A stretch of DNA of 64,000 bases from NCBI GenBank assembly GCA_963575745.1, contig CAUYUJ010008113.1, forward strand, positions 1,072,320 to 1,136,319, in the 5' to 3' direction. This DNA comes from Prorocentrum cordatum (Eukaryota > Sar > Dinophyceae > Prorocentrales > Prorocentraceae). Below the pieces are notes generated by a model. That model ran no database searches, was not told where the DNA came from, and was given only the letters and a program-made list of their open reading frames with translations. The translations under genes and the position numbers were made by a program. Below, one piece after another: positions 33,015 through 44,060 of this stretch (position 1 is the first letter of the stretch; each line of letters opens with the position of its first letter).

Positions 33015-33887
33015 GTGCAAACATAAGACTCATCAGCGATTTGGGTTCACTTCCGCTGAGGGAAGTGCCACGTTGGGAAACAATCGTATGGAGATCCTGA
33101 ACTGCGCCAGAACAGCATCCCCAGGACTTCAACGTCACGAGTCAACCTGACTGATGCGGCTTGACTATCCTGAATCGTCCCAGAACACGATTCCTGGGAC
33201 TTCAACATCGCGAATCAATGTAGCTGTTGCGCCCTGACAATCCTGAATCGTTCCGAAGCACCATTCTGGATGGTGAACAATGAGCACTCGCGAAACTCTT
33301 GCAATGTATTAAACGGCATGTGCGCGGAGCTAAGACGAAAACTACATGTTGAAAACGGCCCGCCCTACATCCGCAAAACCATACGAATGTTGAAGACAAA
33401 TGCGCGCGGCGCTATGGCGAGAGCGACATGTTGGACACTACACGCCCTCAATCCGTGAAACGGTTGCACAGGTTAAGACGAATGTGCGCGGCGCTCAGGC
33501 GAGAACCACATTTTGAAGACGGCCCGCCCTCAATCCGTCAAACTTCTGCAAATGTTTGAGACGAATGTGCGCGGCGCAAAGGCGTGATGTAACAAGTCAG
33601 AACAAAACCTGTGCAAAGTTTGAAAACAAATGTGCGTAGCCTAAAAGCCGCATGTTGAAAACGACCCGCCCTCAATCAGAGAAGCTCTTGCAAATTCTAA
33701 AACAAATATGCGCGGTGCTAGAGCGAGAACCACAGTTCGAAAACCACCCGCCCTCCATATGTGAAGCTGTTGATAAGTTCTAAGCTTCAGGCTCACACGT
33801 CGTAAAGAAGACTCAGGCGAAACGCCCAGCCCGCCCTTCCGACTGGCATCGGGGTGCGACAGGGAGGAGTTATTCATAAGGAACATG
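33015..33887 (-). mobile_element. Microsatellite-capped dispersed element, copy B
   Basis: Inverse orientation to copies A and D. It opens GCAAACATAAGACTCATCAG (the complement of the right part of copy A), then runs through five or six degenerate core units with GCGCGGCG and the CTCGCC complement (33300-33780). It ends AGGCGAAACG, GGTGCGACAGGG and GTTATTCATAAGGAACATG before a GGA run. That last segment gives the uninterrupted sequence of the site where copy C carries an insertion. Confidence 0.8.
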
Positions 33888-33928
33888 AATGGAGGAGGAG
33901 GAAGAGGAGGAGGAGGAGGAAGAGGAGT
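33888..33928. repeat. GGA microsatellite separating copies B and C
   Basis: GGA/GAA run shared as a cap by the two neighbouring copies. Confidence 0.85.
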
Positions 33929-34689
33929 ACCAATGTAAACCCAAGACGCATCAACGGCATTGCAACAACCCTCCCTCCAAGCTCCCTCTTCACAGGACCC
34001 TGCAAGGGTTCATTTTCACTGAGGGAAATGCCACGTTGGTAGACTACCGTTTTAAGATTCTGAACTGTGCCAGAACACCATCCTTGGGACGTCAACGCCG
34101 CGAATTACCCTTACTGTTGCGGCTTGACGTTCCTGAATCATGCCAGAACACAACTCCCAGGTCTTCAACACCGCGAATCAATGTAAATGTGGCGCCCTGA
34201 CAATCCTGAATCAGTTCGGTTACGCTAACCATGGGAACCCGTGAAACTCTTCCAATTGTCTAGAAGGAATGCGCTCGCCGCTGAGGCGAGAGCCACATTT
34301 CGAAAACGGCCCGCCCTCAATGCGTGAAAGTCTTGCACATGTTCAGAATGAATGTGCGCGGCGCGATGACGAGAACCACATTTGAAAACTACGCGCCCTC
34401 AATCCGTGAAGCCCTTGCAGACTTTTCAGACGAATGTGCGCGGCGCAAAAGCGAGAGCCCGCGTTTTGCAAGTGGCACGCCCTAACCTCGTGAAACCCAT
34501 GCGAATTGTCACAACGAGCGTGTGCGGCGCCAGAGCGAGAGCCACATCTTGGAAACCGCCCGCCCTCCGTCCGTGGAACTGCTGCCAGTGTTCAAGCGCC
34601 AGGGCTATAAATGGTAAGGAGGCCTCCGGCGAAACGCCCGGCCCGCCCCTCCGACTGGCCTCGTGGTGCGACGGGGACGACTCATTCAT

Positions 34690-35774
34690 GAGAGAGAGCG
34701 TGATCCACCGCCGCTTTACTGTGGAAAACTGCCGCCCTTTTCCTCCGGGAACCCGGGGTCCCCCCCCCCCTCCGAAAATCCCCCCCCCGCTGGAACCCCT
34801 CCCCCCCCACCCTCCCCCGGCAAAACCCCCCCACTCCCCTAACCCCTCCCCCCCCCCCTCCCCTCGAAAACCGGGGGGGGCCACTACCGGTTCGAACCCC
34901 CCCAACCCCTCGAAAACCGGAGGGGGGGGGTCACTACCGGTTCGAACGCCTCCCCACCCCCCCCCCTCTCACCGCCAGCAAACGACTCCCAATCCCTACC
35001 ACCGTCCTCACCACATGCCCCACTGTTGTTCCCAGCACCAGTCCTCACCACCACTGTCCCCACTGGTTCCACCACCGCCCCTGCTGTCCCCACCAGTGCC
35101 ACCACCACTGTCGCACTGTCCCCACTGTCCCCGCCACTGTTCCCACCACGGCTCCACTCTCCCAACTTTCTCCACGGCCCCAACCACTGCCCGACTATCC
35201 CCACTGTCCCCACTGTCCCACTGACTCCTCCGCTGTCCCACTGAGCTGTCCCCACTGTCCCCACCACTGTCCCCACACCAGTGTCCCCACCACCACTGTA
35301 CCCTCCCCTGTCCTACTGTTTCCACCACATTCCCACTGTCCCCACACCACTGTCCCTACCACCACCGTCCCCACCACTGTCCCACTGTCCCCACTGTTCC
35401 CACCATTGTCCTCACCATTGTCCCCACCACTACCGTCCCCACCACTGTCCCACTGTCCCCACCACTGTCCCGCTGTCCCCTCACCACTGTCCCTACCACC
35501 ACCGCCCCCACCACTGTCCGCACCCCCCCTCGGTTTGGTTTTCGAGGGGGGGGGGTTCGAACCGGTAGTGACCCCCCCCGGTTTTCGAGTTCGAGGGGGG
35601 TGGGGGGTTCGAACCGGTAGTGACCCCACCCCCCTTTTCATGATGAACGGGGGGTGGGAGGGGTTCGAACCAGTAGTGACCCCCCCCCCGTTTTCCTGAG
35701 GGGGGGGGGGAGGGGTTCGAACCGGTAGTGCCCCCCCCTGGTTTTCCGCCAGCAGCGGTAGAACACGCTCTTTG
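34690..35774. mobile_element. 1,085-bp inverted-repeat element inserted in copy C
   Basis: The insertion is flanked by a 6-bp direct repeat, ATTCAT (34684-34689 and 35775-35780). Its ends are inverted: the left has GAGCGTGATCCACCGCCGC, and the right, complemented, has GAGCGTGTTCTACCGCTGC, each followed by GGAAAAC. Inside both ends, repeated words CACTACCGGTTCGAACC and CGAAAACCGG occur in opposite orientations, like subterminal transposase-binding repeats. The centre (35000-35520) is a CCCCACCACTGTCC minisatellite. No coding sequence. The mobilising enzyme is unknown. Confidence 0.75.
35000..35520. repeat. CCCCACCACTGTCC minisatellite core
   Basis: Degenerate units of ACTGTCCCCACC of 9-15 bp fill the middle of the inserted element. 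Confidence 0.85.
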
Positions 35775-35781
35775 ATTCATA

Positions 35782-35910
35782 AGGAATGGAGGAGGAGGAG
35801 GAGGAGGAGGACGAGGAGGTGGTGGAGGAGAAGAACGTGGAGAACGAGGATAACGAGAAGGACGAGAGGAAAACGAGGAGGATCAGGAAGAGGATGAGAA
35901 AAAATACAGC
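35782..35910. repeat. GGA microsatellite cap, displaced from copy C
   Basis: GGA run with GAC and GTG interruptions. It continues the cap that lies beyond the insertion. Confidence 0.8.
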
Positions 35911-36009
35911 ATCAGCAGCATCAGCAGCACGGACGGGTTGATTGAGGATACCGTCTCCGATTCATCGGAGATGTCGCGCTCGTTCCTCGAGAACCTCCAC
36001 CCAGTAAAT

Positions 36010-36340
36010 AACACAAATTAGTGCAAGCTCGGCGCAACGCAACGCAGCGCAACGCAATGCGGTTCAAAGACATGGAGCGCAAGCAATGCGAAGTATGCAA
36101 AATGAAAGAAATGCAGTGCGAGGAAAAAAAGCAATGCGACGCGAATAGGTTCCAAACAATGCGAAACGAAGCAAAGCGACGTACTGCACACTGCAAACCA
36201 ACACTGAGCACATCAACTAATAGAAAGTCAAAGCAATGCCATGCAAGCAATGCCATGTGGTGTACTGCAATGCGCCGCCTTGCGCTGCATACCGATGCAA
36301 AGTCAAATACCATGAAACGTTTCTGGGCAACAGAACAAGA
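36010..36340. repeat. Decayed GCAAT pentanucleotide repeat
   Basis: GCAAC/GCAAT/GCGAA words recur every five to ten bases, with increasing divergence to the right. Confidence 0.6.
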
Positions 36341-36579
36341 TCAAGTCAAAACATCGCCGTGACATGTGACAGGACAATCCGTTTGCACCCACACGGGTGC
36401 TATTCCCCAAACAGTGCTTGCATTTAGGGATTCTTCATTAGCAATGCGCCGAAGCTTCGCCATGTTCCCTCCCGTTTCCGCCCGTAGGCGCCTTGTGGTC
36501 GCTTCGCATGCTGGATAGGTGCGCCGACGACTCGCCACACCGCCGCACGTGACCCGGCGCATGCCATCTTATGTACAAA

Positions 36580-36890
36580 GCTGACACCGCATAGGCACTG
36601 CGTAGCTTGCACCATGCAGCTTGCACCACATAGCTTGCGCCATGTAGTTTGCACCACGCGCCCGTCACATGGTTTGCACCACGCAGCTTACACCGCAGAC
36701 CTGACAACGCAAAGATTCCACCACATAGCTTCTACCGCATATCCTGCGCCGCATAGCACGCATCACGCAGTTTGCACCACATAGTTGGAACAACAGATCT
36801 TGCACCGCACAGCATGCACTGCGTAGCTTGCCCCACATGGTTTGCACCGCATAGCGTGCACCACAGACATTGCACCAAATAGCACCCCTG
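36580..36890. repeat. Tandem repeat of about 15 bp, CACCRCATAGCTTG
   Basis: About 20 degenerate units of TTGCACCACATAGC. Unit length is near a multiple of three, which keeps the Cys-rich minus-strand frames open. Confidence 0.8.
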
Positions 36891-37440
36891 CAAGGATGAA
36901 CCTCGACACAGCTCTGGCCCGCGCAGGCCGAGCCGCACTCGATCTGCAGGCCAGCGTTGATGCTCGGCTCCTTGCGCAGCAGACCGCCGTGTTGTTGGGC
37001 GTATACTTCACCTGCAGCATCGCGGCCGAGCCGTCGACGCGCCTGCAAGAATAGTCATGCAGGCAGCCCTGGCCCAGGCAGGCCGGAGCGCACTCGATCT
37101 GCAGGCCTGCGCTGATTCGGCACTTTGTGGCAATCCGCCGCTGGGCGTATAGTTCACCTGCGACAGCGCAGCGCGCTGTCGACGCGCCTGCAAGGATAGT
37201 CCTCGAAGCTGCCCTGGCCCGGGGCCCGGGCAAACCGAGTCGAACTCGATCTGCAGGCCGGTGCTGGTGGTGGGCACGTCGTAGCTATCCGCCGTGTGGC
37301 TGGGCGTGTACTACCCCTGCGGCAGCGCGGCAGCGCTGTCGACGCGCCTGCAAGGATAGTCCTCGAAGCAGCCCCCGAAGTGCACTCGATCTGCAGGCCA
37401 GTGTTGATGTTCGGCACCTCGTAGCAGTCCGCCGCGTTGT
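36890..37440 (-). repeat. Tandem repeat of about 155 bp, four copies, possibly Cys-rich protein repeats
   Basis: CTCGATCTGCAGG recurs near 36938, 37092, 37246 and 37386, and GTCGACGCGCCTGCAAG recurs in between. On the minus strand each unit can be read as G-L-Q-I-E-C, then GQGC-like and DYPCRRVDS segments, then Q-V-x-Y-T-P, so the units could encode a Cys-containing repeat of about 50 residues. Unit length varies (155, 153, 138), which breaks the frame between copies. Either these are separate exons of a repeat protein or a non-coding satellite. The repeat itself is certain; coding is not. Confidence 0.6.
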
Positions 37441-37742
37441 GGGCAGGTAAGCGACCTTCAAGATTTCATCTCGCTTGGTGTGCGTCAACCGGAAGTCTTC
37501 TGGAGCATGCCAGTCTCCTGCTCCTGCTCGCCTGAGGCGCACGGCTCACCTCCTGCGCACACGGCTTCCACATCTGAAGAGCGGGCAAGAGACAGCAGCA
37601 AGGCGGTAGTGAGGAGCATCATCTAATGAGTGAGACTCTATTTCGGCACTAGGTCTGGTCGCTCTCCCCTTCGAAGCCTGGCAGCCTTGAGCCACAATGA
37701 TTACGGATCCTCCAAGGAGGACGTGCAAGAGAAGAGAAGGAA

Positions 37743-38135
37743 GTGCCAGTAGACGAATGGCAACATCTAACAGACACAGAGAGCATAGCGGAGTTGAACA
37801 ATACTGATAATTTCGACGCAGCGAGCGGGGCGACTGGGGTGAACGGCGCGGCGGCGAGAAATTCTGAAAACAAAGAGTTCCTTCCCGTCCCCGTGCTCCT
37901 TCCTCCTACCCCCTCCTCCGTCTACTCATCCTCCTCCTCCTCGTCAACTTCCTCATCCTCTTTCTTCTCCCGACGGCGAGCGAACAGATTAAGAATACTG
38001 ACGTCGTATGTCTCATATGCCCGCCCGCTTGTCCGCGACCATTCCGCCCTCTCCCTCACCCCCCAGCTGCGCTGCCGCGTACGACCCTGTCTGCCCCTCT
38101 GCGACACCACATTCGCAAAAAGCAAGGCGGAGTAG
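37743..38135 (+). CDS. Candidate exon running into a CTC tract
   Basis: The first 48 codons (MPVDEWQHLTDTESIAELNN and following, to NSENKEF) look like real soluble protein and are less GC-rich than the flanks. From 37900 the frame enters a CTC run (Ser tract) and is probably no longer coding. Met 37743 is the first in-frame Met but may not be a start, since the segment could be an internal exon. No family recognised. Confidence 0.3.
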   Translation: MPVDEWQHLTDTESIAELNNTDNFDAASGATGVNGAAARNSENKEFLPVPVLLPPTPSSVYSSSSSSSTSSSSFFSRRRANRLRILTSYVSYARPLVRDHSALSLTPQLRCRVRPCLPLCDTTFAKSKAE

Positions 38136-38180
38136 GAGGCCCTCGCTGCGTCCACCAACCCAATTCTCCCCCCCCCCCCT

Positions 38181-38364
38181 CGACTACACGTAAGGGTGAC
38201 CCTAGGCAAGAATAACCTTTGGTGCGCGACTTAACGGGGGACGCGGGGTGGCCAAATCCGGGCGCGCAAGCCGCTGCCACTGCTTCGCGTTCAGCGATCG
38301 GGGGGGACCCATTGGGCCCGCACCAAAGGTCACTCCGGCGAAAGGTCACTCTTGCGTCTAGTCG
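38181..38364. mobile_element. AAGRGTGACC inverted-repeat element, copy 1
   Basis: Starts CGACTACACGTAAGGGTGAC and ends with the complement (GGTCACTCTTGCG then TCTAGTCG). A second inverted step is CCTTTGGTGCG against CGCACCAAAGG. The 184-bp body contains GGTGGCCAAATCCGGGCGCG. Copy 2 at 47060-47448 carries an insertion. Non-coding. Confidence 0.75.
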
Positions 38365-38399
38365 AACACCCCACCCTACTCCATCCTCCCCCACACGGG

Positions 38400-40149
38400 G
38401 AGAGGGGAGAAGGAGAGGGCGTGAGGATCGGACGACTCTGCGCAGCGAGGGCATCCCACAGAGGCAGCAAGCCCGAGCGTCCTCGCCCGCATGGTCAGGT
38501 TCTTGGTCCCGCAGGGGCAAATCCAACCGTGCCACTCGGCCTCCCTGCTCCCGGGTCTCCCTCTGGCCCTTCCTGCCGCGCAGTTTCGGCTTCTGCTTGC
38601 GCCCCCACGAGATGCAAGGCCCCGCCAGCATCCGAAATACGTAATACGTAGTGAGACTCTGGGCGTCGAGTATATATCGGGGAGGCGTAGGGCTCGGGTT
38701 CGGGGCCCTCGGGCTGGCCTGACGGGGCCATCATGAAAATGACGAGACCCAGTCTCTGAAATTTGACGCGAGCTCCCGCTGCAGACATCCCACAAAAACT
38801 GGACCGTCAAAATCCAGGACGCGCTCCTCAAAAAAGCGTCGGCAAACCCGATTTCCAGCGCACTCGAGTCTTACGTTTCCCCGCACCTGGGGAGGGGGGC
38901 GAGGGGGACAGGAGGAGAGCCTCGCAAACCGCAGCACACACGGTCGCCGCCAAGGCGCAGGCAGGGTCATGTTGGTGGGGCGTTGGCTTGGCCCGAGGGG
39001 CCAGGTGGCACAGCCAAGCAAAGCCCCACCGCGCGACGGGTGGCCTGCGAACGCCTCTAGAGGACACACCGCCGAATCACTGGAGCGCAAAACATCCGAA
39101 TGACTAGACATGGCAGCATTGACGGGCTCACTGTAGCCCTGGCGACACAACGGCCAAACATCCTTGTCATCCTCTGTCGTCATTGGCTATCGACGCCTCG
39201 GTAACCGAGCACCTCACCGACACGGGAGCTCGTCTTTGCCCACGGGCGTCGGTGGACAGGCTAGCGGCACCTCCTTTGGAACGTCGGAACACACTACTCT
39301 GGGCCGACGTTTGGTGCCACGGCCATGCAGGCTGGCCAGGCGCGTGGGATACGAATTGCATGTGTACCTTGGGCACCATAGCACAGACACGTATGAATCC
39401 GCAGAGCAGCAGCGCTGGCTCCGACGTCCAGCACAAGCTCATGATTGCCGGTGTCCGCGGCACAACAGCCACGCTGCTGATTAGCGATGGCGGCTTTCGC
39501 TTGACCGCCCGGTCGTTGAGTCCGAGAAAGAGCTGCGTGCAGAACAGTGACGTGCGCCGCGGCTCAAGTCAGGCAAGCAATGATGTGGTCGGCACGGGGG
39601 CCTGTACGGGGAAGCCAGCCAAGAGACGGGAGATGGAAAACAACCAAAGACGTCATACTGGAGGCCCAGAACAATGAGGAGCCAAGTCCTTCGCACGCAC
39701 AGCAGTTGGAGTTGCTGCCTGCCTGAGGCAATGGCGTGGAGGGGGGCCATAGTCTGGAAAGCACCGATGAGACAGTGACCGAGCTGGGAAGCGCATCCAA
39801 TCGAATCGAGGCTCATATCGCCGCCGCATGCCACGAGCTTGAGTCGGGACAGCTCGAGGAGGCCTGTGCGCCTCCGAAGCCAACACGGAAAAACAACAAA
39901 CTGGCTGGCCCTCAAGGACCTCGCCCGTGGACGGATGGAGTCCACGAGCAGCTGTGGCAGGCCTCCGAACCTGCCTGTCGCGGGCCGGCGGGACCTTCGC
40001 TGGCCACTGACATGAGTCCTAGAGGACCAAAGGGGCACCACGGGGCAGAGTATAAGCTAACGTCACACAGAGGGTTGGCGCGAGGAGTTCGAAGAAGGCG
40101 AAGGGGAAGCTCACAAAGGCAAGCGGCTCCAGGCTTCCAGGAAGCCATG
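38400..40149. other. No confidently recognised gene
   Basis: Open frames of 100-190 codons occur on both strands (for example plus 39183-39677 and minus 39481-40041), but none has a motif I can name and overlapping frames are equally open. May include eroded element ORFs. Confidence 0.4.
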
Positions 40150-40923
40150 TCAGGAGCCTTCGGGGCCTTCTGGGAAGGCCCCTGCCTTCTCAGAAGCCCC
40201 CCCCCCCAGCATTCTTAGAAGCCCCCCCCCCTCGCGCCACCCCTTTGTGGGCGCCGCGGGGTAAGGAAAACAGCGCAAAAGCGCAGATGCAGACACGCCC
40301 GTGGCGAGCCATTCAAGGTTGCCACACTCTGGCAACTCTTGCGCGGCAGCCTCATCCCAAGAAGGCCCACGGGACCAGAACGCACGAGCCAGAACATCCA
40401 TGATCTCAGGCCGCTCACGGAGCGGCTGCCTCCTTGGCCCGAATCCGTTCGGCCAGGGCACACAGTCGATCGTTGTCGGCTCCGCGCGCCATGCCCGCCG
40501 AGGCGGGGCCAGGAGGGGCGAGGAGCACCGCCTTGGGCGGCGCCCTGAGAGGCATGTAGTGAGGGTGGTGGCCATCCCGAATCCGTGTAAGAGCGCTTTC
40601 TCCCGAGGCTCCGAGCTGCTCGAGACAAACCTGGCCAAGCAAGTGACAACGTCGGCAGGTGTGCGCACCACATCGGGTGCAACAAAAACTGCTTTTGAGT
40701 CTGGTTTCAAAACAGCGAAGCCCAACTTATGGCGCCTCTCGGTCCCAACACCCACAAGGCGCCTGAGAGCCGTGGAGCAACCAGCACAGCCACTCACAGG
40801 TCGGGCATCGCTGTTAAGAGAAACCAGAGAACATCTCCTACATCTGAAACCACCCTTCTCCTCGAGCTCCTCCCACGAAGGAGGGGTCTCGAAGGCCGAA
40901 TCGATCGCCAGGGCCGCGGCCAT
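40150..40923 (-). CDS. Hypothetical protein with a C-x2-C / C-x2-C zinc-ribbon-like pattern
   Basis: From Met at 40923 the minus strand reads MAAALAIDSAF, then SWEELEEKGGFRCRRCSLVS and DARPVSGCAGCSTALRRLVG. The spacing Cys-x2-Cys-x13-Cys-x2-Cys fits a small zinc ribbon. Later segments (TTIDCVPWPNGFGPRRQPL, DEAAAQELPECGNLEWLATG) look protein-like. A distant resemblance to zinc-ribbon proteins found near dinoflagellate LINE elements is possible, but this is my inference from memory of the pattern. Another minus frame over 40415-40642 is also protein-like, so a frameshift or exon boundary near 40650 is possible. The frame runs into C-rich low complexity near 40200, so the 3' end is uncertain. 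Confidence 0.4.
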   Translation of the reverse strand: MAAALAIDSAFETPPSWEELEEKGGFRCRRCSLVSLNSDARPVSGCAGCSTALRRLVGVGTERRHKLGFAVLKPDSKAVFVAPDVVRTPADVVTCLARFVSSSSEPREKALLHGFGMATTLTTCLSGRRPRRCSSPLLAPPRRAWRAEPTTIDCVPWPNGFGPRRQPLRERPEIMDVLARAFWSRGPSWDEAAAQELPECGNLEWLATGVSASALLRCFPYPAAPTKGWREGGGLLRMLGGGASEKAGAFPEGPEGS

Positions 40924-41079
40924 AGAGGGGAGGGGGAGGGGGAGGGCGGGATGGAAGGTAGAGCTCAGGTCGGCAGGCCACTGATGAAGGTCAGCAAAAC
41001 AGGGGACGACTGAAAGGGCTCTTCGCAGAATGTTCTTGCAAGGGCATGCCCAGCTCACCCCGACCTCCCCCCACAAAGC

Positions 41080-41960
41080 GTCAGTGCCCAGCCTCCAGCT
41101 TAGATGCTCTTTCCGGAGACCTGCCTGGAGCCACTCGCTCCACTCCTGCGTCGATCCTGCGTCGAACGTTCGTCGACTCGAGTCGAATCCGAGCCGACCT
41201 TGAGTCTAGCTGGAGTCGAACTAAGTAGAACCTAACTGGAGTCGAACAGCTCCGTTAGGTGGGTCCCAGGAAGGCCCCCGAAACGAACATCTGAGAAAGG
41301 GGGAGAGGGGGAGGGGGGACAGGACGAGGCGCGGGCATGGCGGCATACACGTCACCCAACGAACGACTCGCATGCCAAGCACAACGAATGGTGCACATGA
41401 CGTTATCAAAAGTGACCAGGACCTTTTGAACAGCAGAGGGGGGAGAAAGACAGACACGAGACCTGGCACCCATCCGCTCAAGAGCGCCCGCGACAGATGC
41501 GGGCATGGGCCCATCCTTGCGTAAACATGGAGGTGCGTGCCGTGTACATGCGTAAAAGATGCCACGCGCGCTCCCTGTCTGCCTACTATTGGGCATGCCG
41601 CGGGCGCCAAGCGCTGCTGGCTCGCAGCGCGCTGTCATCTCGGACTGCCGCAGACGACAGACGGCTAGACCAGCACACGATTTCCATCGGACAGTGTACC
41701 GATCGACTGTGCCGCAGGCCCTGTCATGTTCAGCTTCATGCCCATCACACTGCCAGGTCCTGGTAAAGAGGCTGTGCTCGAAGGCTGGACCCCATTAAGC
41801 ATAAAGGGGCCTTCGAGGCGGTCCCGGCAATCACATGGAGGATCATTGATCACCGTCGCAAGATAGCCTGGCCTGGAGTGCGAGAGATGGAGGGACTACA
41901 CAGGGTCTCCCGAATGATGAGGCGACACTGAGCACACATAAGTAATTACAATGGTACTGC
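41080..41960. other. No recognised gene
   Basis: 41140-41250 contains several diverged GGAGTCGAAC/GAGTCGAAT words. Otherwise nothing identifiable. Confidence 0.5.
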
Positions 41961-41971
41961 CGAATCAGAAA

Positions 41972-42271
41972 TCAAAGGATGGCACCTACGGGAAGATGAC
42001 CAGGGTGGCAAGGAGATAGGTAAACATTAGGTTTAAGCCAGGACAAGGGCTTACAGCCCTGAAGCTCTTCACTCCCTATCCCCGCTTCGTCTTTCTCTCG
42101 TCTCTTCCAATTGTCCGCGATCTTGGCCATCAACATTTTCTTCTTCTCCGCATCCTTTTCCTTCCGGTCGCGCTTCTTGTCCTTCTTCGAGCTCCTCCCC
42201 CGCGGCCCTTTCCTCCCCGTTCCACGAGCAGCCCTCCCGCACGCCCATCCGTGCAAAGTCCCCCTCTGCAA
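41972..42271 (-). CDS. Candidate terminal exon, highly charged Lys-rich protein
   Basis: The minus-strand frame contains GRSSKKDKKRDRKEKDAEKK followed by KMLMAKIADNWKRREKDEAG, a basic, probably helical segment. It then reads WLKPNVYLSPCHPGHLPVGAIL to a stop. Met at 42271 is the first in frame but the protein may start further upstream, since the neighbouring frame (42069-42833) is also open with charged sequence. The pattern suits a nuclear or RNA-associated protein, but no domain is identifiable. Confidence 0.35.
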   Translation of the reverse strand: MQRGTLHGWACGRAARGTGRKGPRGRSSKKDKKRDRKEKDAEKKKMLMAKIADNWKRREKDEAGIGSEELQGCKPLSWLKPNVYLSPCHPGHLPVGAIL

Positions 42272-42414
42272 AGCTGCGCCTCTTCTCCCTCAGAGCTGCC
42301 CCCTGGGGCCGCGCGCGAAGGTGCCAGCGCGCCGAAGCTGCTCGCGGAGCTCCACGAACCTTCCCGCCACAGCTCACCCGACTAGTCCGTACGTCCCCCT
42401 GCCAGGCTGATCTT

Positions 42415-42540
42415 CGTCCCCCCCTCCCCCCTCCCCTCCTCCTCCTCCTCCTCCTCCTCCTCCTCCACCTCCTCCTCCTCCCCCTCCTCCTCCTCCTCCT
42501 CCTCCTCCTCCTCCTCCTCCTCCTCCTCCTCCCTCTGCTC
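42415..42540. repeat. CTC microsatellite
   Basis: CTC run. Confidence 0.9.
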
Positions 42541-43350
42541 GTCGTCCTCCCTTCGCGCCGGCAGAGGCGGAGGCCCGCGGGCGACCGAAGGCCCAGACCC
42601 CAGCGGCCGGACCCGGTTCCCGGAGGTCCTGGCCCCGCTCCCGGGAGCAGCCTGTCACCCCGAGTCGTTGTCTGACTGTCCCAGACGGCACCCGGATGCC
42701 AGAAACAGCAGAAAACCTTCCGTCGTAGTTCCCCGACGGGCGCAGAAACAGCAGAAGATGTCAGGGCGGGCGCACGCTGACATCGGGTATGAGTCCGTGG
42801 ATCTGGCATGTGTCGTGAAGGGCCCCGCCTCACAGTACTTCAGGACTCGACGAATGGCCGCTCAAGAAAGCATGGCCACATGCTAGTAGCTTTCTTCATA
42901 GCGTCGACGGCCCTGCTTCACAGAAACTTTGAATCTGACCAGTGGCACGCTAATGACTACCGTACTAACTTACTAATGATCGCTGGAATCGCGACAACGC
43001 GAGAGCGAGATGAGAAGCGAGTCAGTCGAATATCGCTGTAGTGGGCCATTAGTGACTCCTTAGTGGCCACTGGTGGGCCAAATTCATTCGCGGGCCGTTA
43101 GGAAAGCCCGTCGTGGGCCTTCCGCGGGGCATGGCTGGGCCATCCGCGGGGCAGCAGCGGGGCCAGCAGTGGAGCGAAACAGAGAAACAGGGGCATCCCA
43201 TGAGCAAGTGGGAGGGGCGCGCAACAACAGGATCTGGAGCCGCAGACTTCCGGGGCAACCCAACGGGCCACTCACTTGTCTGCTGTGAGGGGGTGCCCTC
43301 TCTGCCACTCCCCCAAGAACGGGCGGGCGCGAGGCCCCTTGCGGGGGAGG
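42541..43350. other. No recognised gene
   Basis: 43045-43165 has repeated GGGCCATTAG, GGGCCGTTAG and GGGCCATCCG words at irregular spacing. Nothing else seen. Confidence 0.4.
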
Positions 43351-43354
43351 GAGC

Positions 43355-43515
43355 GGGGGTGGGGGAGGGGGAGGGGGAGGGGGGGGGAGGGGGAGGAGAG
43401 GGGAGGAGGAGGAGGAGGAGGAGGAGGAGGAGGAGGAGGAGGAGGAGGAGGAGGAGCAGGAGCAGGAGGAGGGGGAGGAGGAGGAGGAGGAAAAGGAGGA
43501 GGAGGAGGAGGCGCC
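43355..43515. repeat. GGGGGA/GGA microsatellite
   Basis: GGGGGAG units followed by a GGA run. Confidence 0.9.
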
Positions 43516-43919
43516 CCCCCCAAAACGTGAGACCAGTGGCGCCAGGACAGGCGACTGAGCACGCCGAGTCTGTATGGAAGCGGGGCCCGCCGCTAGTCCA
43601 CGCGGGCGGCCGAGCGGAAGGCCGAGGTAGAAGCGCTTTGGACGGGTTCCGACAAGCAGGAGAGAGGAACTTGACGCTGAGTCTTGTGGGAAGTTCTCGC
43701 TGGCTCCTGGAGGAGGTTATCTCGCCTCGGGGTGCTCTCCAGCAGCTGCGCCTCAACGCGGGCGATCCGGGGGCGTCAGAGTGGTCCCGAACGGCGCCTC
43801 GAGGCCCGAATTCGGGTCCGAAGACATAGATGGCGTGCGGCCGAGCGAAGGCCGAGCGGAAGCGGCACCTCCCAAGAGGAGGGGCAACGAAAGGAGGCAG
43901 AAAGGCTCAGGGAGGGGTT

Positions 43920-44060
43920 TGGGGGGGAACATCGACCTGGAGTCGGCGATGCATCGCTCGGCAATGCGTCGCCAACAGATCGGCGTCAGGCCCACGGTAC
44001 ATCGCCAATAGATCGCCTATAGATCAGCCAGTAGGGCGGACCTGCTGAGGGGCGGCAACG
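43920..44060. repeat. Eroded ATGCATCGACC foldback element fragment
   Basis: AACATCGACCTGGAGTCGGC, GATGCATCGC and ATCGCCAATAGATCG match the left half of the element at 51812-52196. The opposite arm is missing. Confidence 0.5.

Larger units (their letters stand above)
33929..35790 (-). mobile_element. Microsatellite-capped dispersed element, copy C, interrupted
   Basis: Same orientation as B. The element body runs 33929-34689, with four or five core units. Its last bases, AAGGAATGG and the GGA cap, are displaced to 35781-35910 by the 1,085-bp insertion at 34690-35774. Confidence 0.8.

Noticed and set aside
34880-35740. GGTTCGAACC words as tRNA B boxes or a SINE promoter
   Set aside because: The word is itself a palindrome and occurs in both orientations at both ends of an inverted-repeat element. 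No A box or cloverleaf accompanies it.
39481-40041. Membrane protein on the minus strand
   Set aside because: A hydrophobic stretch near 39620-39760 is present, but two other frames are equally open, the plus strand gives a comparable ORF, and no family is recognisable.
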